Both the position numbers and the translations under genes were made by a program. From positions 208,277 to 227,367 of the forward strand of contig DQFO01000009.1 of the NCBI GenBank assembly GCA_003525075.1: DNA of 19,091 bases. Direction: 5' to 3'. Below are positions 7,121 to 12,922 of this stretch, piece after piece. Each line of letters starts with the position of its first letter. Positions within the stretch are counted from its first letter, which is position 1. The notes below the pieces were generated by a model. The model was not told where the DNA came from, did not search any database, and saw only the letters and a program-made list of their open reading frames with translations. Origin of the DNA: Clostridiales bacterium (GTDB taxonomy: Bacteria > Bacillota > Clostridia > TANB77 > CAG-508).

Positions 7121-7139
7121 AACTAAGGAGGATTATATT

Positions 7140-7814
7140 ATGAAAAGAACAAAATTGAAAGATAGAGTATTACCAACATATACAAAAGGAGAAGAAATAT
7201 TTAATATGGTTTCACATATTGTTGGAGGAGCATTAGGAGTAATAACAACAATACTTGCTATTGTAATTGGGGCAATTCACCACAATGGATATGGAATTGT
7301 AAGTGGTATCATATTCGGAATATCAATGATATTTTTATACACAATGTCAAGCATATATCATGGGCTTAGTCCTAAAAAATTATCAAAAAAAGTAATGCAA
7401 ATAATGGACCATTGTGCAATATTTGTACTTATAGCAGGCTCATATACACCATTTGCATTATGTACATTAAGAGAATATTCACCTGCTCTTGGTTGGACTA
7501 TATTTGCTATAATTTGGATTTTTGCAGCATTAGGAATAACATTAAATGCAATTGATTTAAAAAAGTATAAAATATTTTCAATGATTTGTTATTTAGTAAT
7601 GGGATGGTGTATAATAATAAAAGCAAACCTATTACCAGAATTACTTACAATGCCTGGATTTATATTATTATTACTAGGAGGAATTATTTATACAATTGGT
7701 GCAGTATTATATGGATTGGGAAAAAAGCATAAATATATCCATTCAATATTTCATTTAAGCGTATTTTTCGGAAATTTACTACATGTAATATGTATATTAA
7801 TGTATGTAATTTAA
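7140..7814 (+). CDS. trhA: Hemolysin III / TrhA-family membrane protein (PAQR superfamily)
   Basis: A 224-residue integral membrane protein with about seven hydrophobic helices. It has the family's zinc-site pattern: EEIFNMVSHIVGG near residue 19, SSIYHG with its His at about residue 74, DHCAIFVLIAGSYTPF at about 90, and a C-terminal HSIFHLSVFFGNLLH with two His. In bacteria the family is annotated as hemolysin III but is linked mainly to membrane lipid or fluidity homeostasis; haemolysis should not be assumed. Length is typical. ATG 7140 follows AAGGAGG. It is a single-gene unit with its own promoter, dyad and terminator. Confidence 0.88.
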   Translation: MKRTKLKDRVLPTYTKGEEIFNMVSHIVGGALGVITTILAIVIGAIHHNGYGIVSGIIFGISMIFLYTMSSIYHGLSPKKLSKKVMQIMDHCAIFVLIAGSYTPFALCTLREYSPALGWTIFAIIWIFAALGITLNAIDLKKYKIFSMICYLVMGWCIIIKANLLPELLTMPGFILLLLGGIIYTIGAVLYGLGKKHKYIHSIFHLSVFFGNLLHVICILMYVI

Positions 7815-7893
7815 TGGAGAATGTTGTCGATGAAATGTCTATAAATCTTCAAATAATATCTTGAAAAACAAATATAATTATGTTAAGATTTAA

Positions 7894-7921
7894 ACATACT
7901 AAAATTTTTAGTATGTTTTTT
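7894..7921 (+). terminator. Intrinsic terminator of trhA
   Basis: ACATACTAAAA (7894-7904) pairs with TTTTAGTATGT (7906-7916), and the T-run continues to 7921. The outer pairs are firm; the centre would open as an A/T loop. The rest of the 288-base gap (7815-8102) holds a GC-richer patch (AAGTGCGCGCAATAAACG at about 7993-8010) and the leader of the adhesin gene. No convincing housekeeping promoter for the adhesin was found in it. Confidence 0.75.
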
Positions 7922-8052
7922 CTTATAGAATTTTTATCTATAATTTTAATTCTAAAAACAATATTTCCAAACAATAACTATAATGAATGTTTAAGTGCGC
8001 GCAATAAACGTTTATTAAGCATACTAAAAATTATTTAAAAAATTTTAAACAG

Positions 8053-8102
8053 AAAGGAGAAATTCGTATAATAAAAATATTTATATATACGAGAAAAAAT
8101 GA
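8053..8102 (+). promoter_or_regulatory. Adhesin leader: distant Shine-Dalgarno and hairpin before the start codon
   Basis: The only good ribosome binding site, AAAGGAG (8053-8059), is 43 bases before ATG 8103. A TGA at 8100-8102 closes the frame just upstream, so the gene cannot start earlier. Between them TCGTATA (8064-8070) can pair with TATACGA (8086-8092). Folding this hairpin would bring the site to about 14 bases from the ATG. An out-of-frame ATG at 8099 overlaps the start region. Confidence 0.45.
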
Positions 8103-9959
8103 ATGAAATCAAGAAAAATAATAAGTATAATTCTATTAATATTGATGTTATTAAATATTATACAAAGTCCAGTACAAGCTATGAATATTCCAATGAAAGA
8201 AACATATATAGAAGATTTAGGAGAATGTGAAAGACATTTACAATATTGGAAAGAAAGTGCAGGAGTTTGGAGTTATATTATAACAACAATGGTAGGATAC
8301 AGAATAGAAGGAAATTTACATTATGCATATTGTATGCAAAGAGAAAGGAAAGGAGTTGGAGGAGAGCAAGAAGGATATAATGTAAATATAAGTCAAATGC
8401 TACAAACTTCAGAAGTATGGAGAGCAATAATAAATGGATTTCCATATAAAACAGCAAATGAATTAGGAGTAGAAAATGACCAAGATGCATTTGTTGCAAC
8501 CAAACAAGCAATATATAGTGTTATGTATAATTGGGATGTTGGAACAAGGTATAGAGGTGCAGATGAAAGAGGTTGGCAAATAGTTGAAGCAATAAAAAGT
8601 ATTGTTAATAATGCAAGAAATGGAACAGATACACCTAACAAAACTAATATATTAAAAATAGAAAAAGTTGGAGAATTTAAGAAAGAATCAGCAGAATATT
8701 ATTCACAAGAATTTAAAGTAAATAATACAGTAGAAATGACAGATTATATAATAACAGATATTCAAAATTTGCCTGAAGGATCATATTCAACAGATATTAA
8801 TAATATACCAAAAATAAAATTTTCAAATAAAGAAAATTTTAAAATATTTATTCCAACAAATAAAATTTTAGAAAATATAGAAGGAAATATAAAAATAAGT
8901 GGTAAATTAAAAACATATCCCGTATTTTATGGTGAAAGTTTTGATGAACAACATCAAGATTATGCTTTGACATATGATGCATTTGAAAATATAAGCGCAG
9001 AAGCAATATTGAAAGTAAATGCATATAAATCTAAATTAAAAATTTATAAAACAGATTCAGAAACAAATAAACCAATTGAAGGTGTTGAATTTAATTTTAA
9101 GTATGATAATGGAACAAATATAGGAAATTATAAAACAGATAAAAATGGAATAATTGAGATTAATAATTTAAGACAAGGAAAAATTGTAATAACAGAAATA
9201 AAAACTCAGAATCAGTATATATTAGATGAAAATAAAAGAGAAATTATATTAGAATATGAATGTGAAAAAGAAGTAAAAATAGAAAATAGTAGAAAAAAAG
9301 GAAATATCAATATATTAAAAGTTGACAAAGATGATAATAAAACAACAATAGAAGGAGTTGAATTTGATCTACTTGACTCAACTGGTAAAAATATAATAAA
9401 ACATGTAAAAACAGATAAAAATGGTAAAGCAGAAATAAAAAATCTTGATATAGGAAAATATATATTAAGAGAAACCAAAACAAGAAAAGAATATAAAATT
9501 GCACTTGAACAAAATATAACAATAGAATGGGGTAAAACATTAAATTTAACAATTGAAAATGAAAAAATGAAAGGAAAAGTAAAAATTACAAAAATAAGTG
9601 AAGATGATAATTTGATAACAGGAGAAGTTGCTGGAACACCAATTGCAAATGTGAAATTTGAAATATATGATGATTCTGGAAAACTAGTAGATACACTTAT
9701 TACAAAAACAGATGGAATTGCAATTTCAAAAGATCTAGTTGTAGGAAAATATATAGTTAAAGAAAAAGAAACAGGGGAATATTATGAAATAAATGAAAAT
9801 GATTTTGAAGTTGAAATAACCAAAAATGGAGAAGTAGTAGGTTTAACAATAAGTAACAAATCTAAAACTCCACCACCAGAAAAGCCAAAAGAAGAAACTC
9901 CAAAAATAGAAGTTCCTCCAATTGAACCAATTAAAAAATTACCTGTTACAGGGTATTAA
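8103..9959 (+). CDS. Secreted adhesin with thioester domain, three Cna-B domains and terminal LPVTG
   Basis: A 618-residue surface-type protein. A signal peptide (KSRK then a hydrophobic run) ends at about VQA26. A thioester-domain signature follows: Cys77 in HYAYCMQ and Gln135 in ATKQAIYSVMYNWD, the pair expected to form a Cys-Gln thioester that can bond covalently to a host target. Three SpaA/Cna-B repeats begin at about 311, 402 and 492. Each has the Lys (LKIYKTD, NILKVDK, VKITKIS), Glu (TEIKT, RETKT, KEKET) and Asn (IENS, IENE, ISNK) typical of internal isopeptide bonds. A Pro/Glu/Lys spacer (588-612) leads to LPVTGY at 613-618, where the protein stops. The hydrophobic helix and basic tail of a sortase substrate are missing, so it may be truncated or released. 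Its stop overlaps that of deoD on the other strand. Confidence 0.88.
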   Translation: MKSRKIISIILLILMLLNIIQSPVQAMNIPMKETYIEDLGECERHLQYWKESAGVWSYIITTMVGYRIEGNLHYAYCMQRERKGVGGEQEGYNVNISQMLQTSEVWRAIINGFPYKTANELGVENDQDAFVATKQAIYSVMYNWDVGTRYRGADERGWQIVEAIKSIVNNARNGTDTPNKTNILKIEKVGEFKKESAEYYSQEFKVNNTVEMTDYIITDIQNLPEGSYSTDINNIPKIKFSNKENFKIFIPTNKILENIEGNIKISGKLKTYPVFYGESFDEQHQDYALTYDAFENISAEAILKVNAYKSKLKIYKTDSETNKPIEGVEFNFKYDNGTNIGNYKTDKNGIIEINNLRQGKIVITEIKTQNQYILDENKREIILEYECEKEVKIENSRKKGNINILKVDKDDNKTTIEGVEFDLLDSTGKNIIKHVKTDKNGKAEIKNLDIGKYILRETKTRKEYKIALEQNITIEWGKTLNLTIENEKMKGKVKITKISEDDNLITGEVAGTPIANVKFEIYDDSGKLVDTLITKTDGIAISKDLVVGKYIVKEKETGEYYEINENDFEVEITKNGEVVGLTISNKSKTPPPEKPKEETPKIEVPPIEPIKKLPVTGY

Positions 9960-10684
9960 TCTGTAATCTTTAAACTACTATCTAAAGCAAGTTTAATCAT
10001 ATTAGTTAAACCTGTTTGTCTTTCTTCAGGTGTTGCAACTTCTTTGATATATTTTGAATCGACAACACTCATAATACAAGATGCTTTTTTGTTAAGAACT
10101 TTTGCTACATAGAATAATGCAAAAGCTTCCATTTCAGCAGAAACAGGATTAAAATCTTTTGGTACTCTATCTAAAAATTTATTTACATCAGTCATATATA
10201 AATCAAAACAATCTGTACAAACAGTATTTCCTTTACATAAACTTATATTATTCTCTTTTGCTGTTTCTTCAAGAATCTTATTTAATTCATAATTTCCAGA
10301 AACTATATGACAATCTTCATTATTTAATGTTAAAGCAAAATTTCCCTCGCTAAATACATTTTCAGCAAGTATAATATCAAATAATTTTAATTCTGGCTTA
10401 TAAGAGCCACAAGAACCAATTCTTATAATATTTTCAACTCCATAGTATTTATATAATTCATATGAATATATTCCCATACTTGGCATCCCCATTCCAGAAG
10501 CCATAATAGTTAATTCTTTTCCTTTATATTTTCCTGTATAAGCAAATATTCCTCTTACAGAATTTACTAATTTGTAATTATCTAAAAAATTTTCAGCAAT
10601 ATATTTAGCTCTTAAAGGATCTCCTGGCATAATAACAGTTTTTGCAATATCTCCTAAGTTTGCTTCATTATGTGGTGTAGACAT
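9956..10684 (-). CDS. deoD: Purine nucleoside phosphorylase, DeoD type
   Basis: A 242-residue cytoplasmic enzyme that splits purine (deoxy)nucleosides with phosphate into base and (deoxy)ribose-1-phosphate for salvage. It starts STPHNEANLGD with the family His. It then has VIMPGDPLRAKYIAENF (phosphate-binding Gly-Asp and Arg), ASGMGMPSMGIYSYEL, RIGSCGSY with its phosphate-binding Arg, VSAEMEAFALFYVA (ribose-binding Glu-Met-Glu) and VVDSKYIKE with the catalytic Asp. Length and end (MIKLALDSSL) are normal, so the gene is complete. The ATG (10684-10682) has AGGAGG 6 bases upstream. It is a lone minus-strand gene. It overlaps the adhesin stop by four bases, and its upstream side abuts the structured repeat at 10715. 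Confidence 0.93.
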   Translation of the reverse strand: MSTPHNEANLGDIAKTVIMPGDPLRAKYIAENFLDNYKLVNSVRGIFAYTGKYKGKELTIMASGMGMPSMGIYSYELYKYYGVENIIRIGSCGSYKPELKLFDIILAENVFSEGNFALTLNNEDCHIVSGNYELNKILEETAKENNISLCKGNTVCTDCFDLYMTDVNKFLDRVPKDFNPVSAEMEAFALFYVAKVLNKKASCIMSVVDSKYIKEVATPEERQTGLTNMIKLALDSSLKITD

Positions 10685-10706
10685 AAAATACCTCCTCTAT
10701 ATAATT

Positions 10707-10712
10707 ATTATA
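10707..10712 (-). promoter_or_regulatory. Likely deoD -10 box next to the structured repeat
   Basis: On the minus strand TATAAT occupies 10712-10707, 22 bases before the deoD start. A matching -35 is not clear: the place where it should lie (about 10730-10735) falls inside the first hairpin of the repeat and reads GCGACT. If this is the promoter, the repeat supplies its upstream half. Confidence 0.35.
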
Positions 10713-10714
10713 TT

Positions 10715-10845
10715 AGAACAAAGCGACGTAGTCGCCCTTTGTTCTCGCCCGATTTGAGTTTTTCGACTAAAAGGAGAAAATCTCAAAGGGCTAGCGATTG
10801 TAGCTTTTATATAATAGGAAGTTCGGAGAACTTTCCTATTATATA
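10715..10845 (+). repeat. Structured repeat, copy A (131 bp)
   Basis: Three hairpins in order. First, AGAACAAAG (10715-10723) with CTTTGTTCT around an inner CGAC/GTCG. Second, TTGAG-T-TTTTC with GAAAA-T-CTCAA (about 10754-10786), framed by GCCC and GGGC. Third, a terminal palindrome of TATATAATAGGAAGTTC and GAACTTTCCTATTATATA (10808-10845). The reverse complement recurs at 12051-12177 with only a handful of substitutions, one single-base indel and a changed palindrome loop. No open frame of note lies inside, so it is a non-coding element. The type is unknown: a MITE/REP-like element or a dispersed structured RNA. Confidence 0.85.
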
Positions 10846-10897
10846 AAATATTTCAAAAAAATTATAACAATAAAAATATAAAATAGCAATAAAACTT

Positions 10898-10926
10898 GTA
10901 ACATTTTCCATATAAGTACATATAAT
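10898..10926 (+). promoter_or_regulatory. Possible sigma-E-like (mother-cell) promoter
   Basis: GTAACATT (10898-10905), 13 bases, then CATATAAT (10919-10926) each match seven of eight positions of the Bacillus sigma-E consensus as I recall it (GTMATATT, CATACAMT). The same bases can be read as TTGTAA and TATAAT with a poor 19-base spacer. The sporulation reading fits the coat-like gene at 10962, but AT-rich DNA produces such matches easily. Confidence 0.35.
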
Positions 10927-10961
10927 TATTATGAAATATTTTATGAAAGGAAAGTGATTTT

Positions 10962-11330
10962 ATGGCAAATAGTGAAGAAAATATAAATAAGGATAAAAAT
11001 GAAAACAGAAACATTAACATAGAACAAAATTCACCTGAAATTTTAACAAATCCAATATATACACCTGCATTTTTAAGAGAACAAATAGGAAGATTAATGA
11101 GAGTAGAATTTCTAATTGGAACCAATAATATGGTTGATAGAATAGGAATTCTAGAAGATGTAGGAGCAAGTTACATATTATTGAGGTCTTTTGAAAATGA
11201 TAGTTTGGTGTATTGTGATATTTATTCAATAAAATTTATTACAATTTCAACAACAGGATTTTATGGGAGTATAAATAATATGAATAGTATGAACAATATG
11301 GGAACACCAAACAGATTTAATTATTTTTAA
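10962..11330 (+). CDS. Small protein resembling a GerQ-type spore coat domain
   Basis: A 122-residue protein with a polar, Asn/Glu/Lys-rich N-terminus (1-30), a compact beta-rich core (about 33-95) and an Asn/Met-rich tail (NNMNSMNNMG). The core, PAFLREQIGRLMRVEFLIGT, then RIGILEDVGASYILLRS and a CDIYSIKFITI end, resembles the GerQ/YwdL coat domain in its order of a helix, a short basic strand and an ILEDVG.SYI..R segment. The likeness is by eye and moderate. In Bacillus, GerQ is a spore coat protein cross-linked by transglutaminase. There is no signal peptide, as expected for a coat protein made in the mother cell. AAAGGAAAG lies before ATG 10962. It lies between the two inverted repeats. 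Confidence 0.5.
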   Translation: MANSEENINKDKNENRNINIEQNSPEILTNPIYTPAFLREQIGRLMRVEFLIGTNNMVDRIGILEDVGASYILLRSFENDSLVYCDIYSIKFITISTTGFYGSINNMNSMNNMGTPNRFNYF

Positions 11331-11359
11331 TTGACATTTATGTAAATAAATAGTATAAT
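11331..11359 (+). promoter_or_regulatory. Perfect consensus promoter directly after the GerQ-like gene
   Basis: TTGACA (11331-11336), 17 bases, TATAAT (11354-11359): all twelve bases match. It starts at the first base after the stop codon. The predicted start (about 11366) lies within the left arm of the terminator hairpin that follows. Confidence 0.85.
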
Positions 11360-11362
11360 TTG

Positions 11363-11397
11363 AAACGATATAGTTAAATACTATGTCGTTTACTTTT
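11363..11397 (+). terminator. Hairpin and T-run, terminator or attenuator
   Basis: AAACGATATAGT (11363-11374) pairs with ACTATGTCGTTT (11380-11391) with one G-U pair and a 5-base loop, followed by ACTTTTTT. It can end transcripts of the GerQ-like gene. For the promoter just upstream it would stand only about 30 bases from the start. Between it and the next gene, GGAGGA (11413-11418) can pair with TCCTCT (11422-11427). Confidence 0.75.
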
Positions 11398-11486
11398 TTC
11401 TACTAATTAGTAGGAGGAAAATCCTCTAGCTTCTTAGTTTTACATATATTTTTATACATCAAAAAAAGCAGTAAAGGAGGAAAAAT

Positions 11487-11993
11487 ATGTTAAGCATTAT
11501 TATTGGAATTGTAATTATAGCTGTTTTGATTTTTGTTGGTATTGAAATTAAAATTAATGACACAATATTTTCAGTGATTTTTGTAGGAGTAATTTTGAGT
11601 GCATTGGGAATCGGACTGTTTTATCCTGCAAAAGGTTTTACAGATTGGCAACTTGTAAAAGAAACAGAATTAGTAACATTATCAAATTCTGTTGCATCCC
11701 AAGGAAGTGGCAGAATGTTTTATGTTTCTATTTCTGCAGATAATGTATATTCTTACAGATATGAAATTGAATCAGAGTTTAAAACAGAAGGTTCAAAATC
11801 ATATAAAGTTGATACTGTTAGTGGAGATAATGTTGAAGAAATTGAAGAAGCTAATTCTTCTAAAGCAATACTTCAGGAATATCATCGTAAAGGAAAAATG
11901 TCAATTTGGTCTTTTGCATTTTTGAGTGATGAAACTAGATATGTGTTTAGAGTTCCTAAAGGCACGATTTCGAGAGAAGTTGCTTTGAAATAA
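11487..11993 (+). CDS. Membrane-anchored protein of unknown function
   Basis: A 168-residue protein. Two hydrophobic helices come first (about residues 2-21 and 28-46), separated by a short EIKINDT turn. A soluble domain of about 120 residues follows, with alternating hydrophobic residues suggesting beta strands (RMFYVSISADNVYSYRYEIE, then ETRYVFRVPKGTI). The spacing resembles small phage or conjugative-island membrane proteins with an extended soluble tail, but no family is recognised. The ATG has AAAGGAGG 7 bases upstream. The probable promoter is at 11331, reached through a hairpin leader. A terminator follows at 12001. With the GerQ-like gene it makes up the whole content between repeats A and B. 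Confidence 0.65.
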   Translation: MLSIIIGIVIIAVLIFVGIEIKINDTIFSVIFVGVILSALGIGLFYPAKGFTDWQLVKETELVTLSNSVASQGSGRMFYVSISADNVYSYRYEIESEFKTEGSKSYKVDTVSGDNVEEIEEANSSKAILQEYHRKGKMSIWSFAFLSDETRYVFRVPKGTISREVALK

Positions 11994-12000
11994 TGCAATA

Positions 12001-12051
12001 AAGCCAGAGAATTTATGATTTTTATTAATTATAAATTTCTCTGGCTTTTTT
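12001..12051 (+). terminator. Intrinsic terminator of the membrane-protein gene
   Basis: AGCCAGAGAATTTAT (12002-12016) pairs with ATAAATTTCTCTGGCT (12031-12046) with a single bulged base, then TTTTTT to 12051. The T-run merges with the first base of repeat B, as at 6927. Confidence 0.85.
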
Positions 12052-12177
12052 ATATAATAGGAAAGTTTTACTTCCCTATTATATAAAAGCTACAATCGCT
12101 AGCTATTTGAGATTTTCTCCTTTTAGTCGAAAACTCAAATTGGGCGAGAACAAAGGGCGATTGCGTCGCTTTGTTCT
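12051..12177 (-). repeat. Structured repeat, copy B (127 bp), inverted relative to copy A
   Basis: The reverse complement aligns with 10715-10845 end to end. Differences are two bases in the first hairpin loop, one base before the second hairpin, one base fewer in its T-run, GG to TA before CTAGCG, and a shorter palindrome loop. Stem-forming positions are largely kept, including the 9-bp AGAACAAAG/CTTTGTTCT outer stem and the TATATAATAGG terminal palindrome (12051-12085). Copy B ends 12 bases before the -35 box of rdgB. Confidence 0.85.
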
Positions 12178-12189
12178 GTTATAAACTTA

Positions 12190-12218
12190 TTGTAAACAAA
12201 AAAACAATATGATATACT
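12190..12218 (+). promoter_or_regulatory. Promoter of rdgB
   Basis: TTGTAA (12190-12195) and TATACT (12213-12218) are 17 bases apart, with an extended TG at 12210-12211. It lies just outside repeat B. Confidence 0.7.
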
Positions 12219-12241
12219 AAAAATGTAAGGAGAAAAAAGAT

Positions 12242-12814
12242 ATGGAAGAAATAATAATAGCAACATCAAACAAAGGAAAAGTAAGAGAAGCACAAGAAAT
12301 TTTAAAAAAATTTAAAGTAATTCCAATGAGTGAAATTGGTGTTAATATAGATGTTGAAGAAGATGGAAAAACATTTAAAGAAAATGCTATAAAAAAAGCC
12401 CAAATAATAGCACAAGGAATTAATAAAAGATGTTTAGCAGATGATTCTGGCATTGAAATTGAATATTTGAATGGATTTCCAGGAGTAATTACAAAAAGGT
12501 GGCATAGTGGAACAGATCGAGAAAGAAATATTGCACTATTGGAAAAATTAATAGGAGTACCAAAAGAAAAAAGAAAAATAAAATTTATAACAGCAATTGC
12601 TTTATCAGATGGAAATACAACAATTTGTAAAGAAGGAATAATAGAAGGATATGTAGCAAACGAGCTAAGAGGAAATAATGGATTTGGATTTGATGAGATA
12701 TTCGAATTAGAAAATGGAAAGACTTTAGCAGAATTGACTCAAGATGAAAAGAATGAAATTAGTGCAAGAAAAATTGCATTAGAGCAAATAAAAAAAGAGA
12801 TAAATAATTTGTAA
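12242..12814 (+). CDS. rdgB: Non-canonical purine NTP pyrophosphatase (RdgB/HAM1 family)
   Basis: A 190-residue enzyme that hydrolyses dITP, XTP and ITP to the monophosphate and pyrophosphate, keeping deaminated purines out of DNA and RNA. Family motifs are ATSNKGKVREAQEIL at the N-terminus, KTFKENAIKKA, the catalytic LADDSGIE (about 61-68), FPGVITKRW, and GYVANELRGNNGFGFDEIF. The end reads ISARKIALEQ, where the family normally has SHR: the base-contacting His is replaced by Ala. The PGV segment also departs from the common PGVYSARY. Length is typical. AAGGAG lies 9 bases before the ATG. It is a single-gene unit, closed by the terminator at 12828. Confidence 0.85.
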   Translation: MEEIIIATSNKGKVREAQEILKKFKVIPMSEIGVNIDVEEDGKTFKENAIKKAQIIAQGINKRCLADDSGIEIEYLNGFPGVITKRWHSGTDRERNIALLEKLIGVPKEKRKIKFITAIALSDGNTTICKEGIIEGYVANELRGNNGFGFDEIFELENGKTLAELTQDEKNEISARKIALEQIKKEINNL

Positions 12815-12827
12815 AAAAGCAAACAAG

Positions 12828-12867
12828 AAAAACACAACAGATTTTTGAAAATTGTTGTGTTTTTTTT
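12828..12867 (+). terminator. Intrinsic terminator of rdgB
   Basis: AAAAACACAACA (12828-12839) pairs perfectly with TGTTGTGTTTTT (12853-12864) around a 13-base loop; the T-run extends to 12867. Its right arm contains the -35 box of the pta promoter. Confidence 0.85.
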
Positions 12868-12883
12868 GTATCTATGATATATT
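12855..12883 (+). promoter_or_regulatory. Probable promoter of the pta-ackA operon
   Basis: TTGTGT (12855-12860) and TATATT (12878-12883) are 17 bases apart, with an extended TG at 12875-12876. The -35 sits inside the rdgB terminator. The -10 ends one base before the ATG at 12884, so that ATG cannot be the pta start. Confidence 0.6.
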
Positions 12884-12922
12884 ATGTTTGAAAAAAAAGA
12901 CTCTAGAAAGGAAAAGATAGAA

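Noticed and set aside
7861..7921. Promoter TTGAAA-N17-TAAGAT giving a short RNA
   Set aside because: The start would fall inside the trhA terminator stem and the -10 is weak; more likely chance in AT-rich DNA.
8099..8230. Overlapping out-of-frame small gene starting at ATG 8099
   Set aside because: It has no homology signal and runs across the adhesin signal peptide in another frame; noted only as a possible decoy start.
10715..12177. Composite transposon flanked by inverted insertion sequences
   Set aside because: The flanking repeats are about 130 bp, non-coding and carry no transposase; no target duplications are evident.
12884..12922. Upstream ATG for pta
   Set aside because: It starts one base after the -10 box, and the extra 13 residues do not belong to the family; ATG 12923 gives the standard N-terminus.
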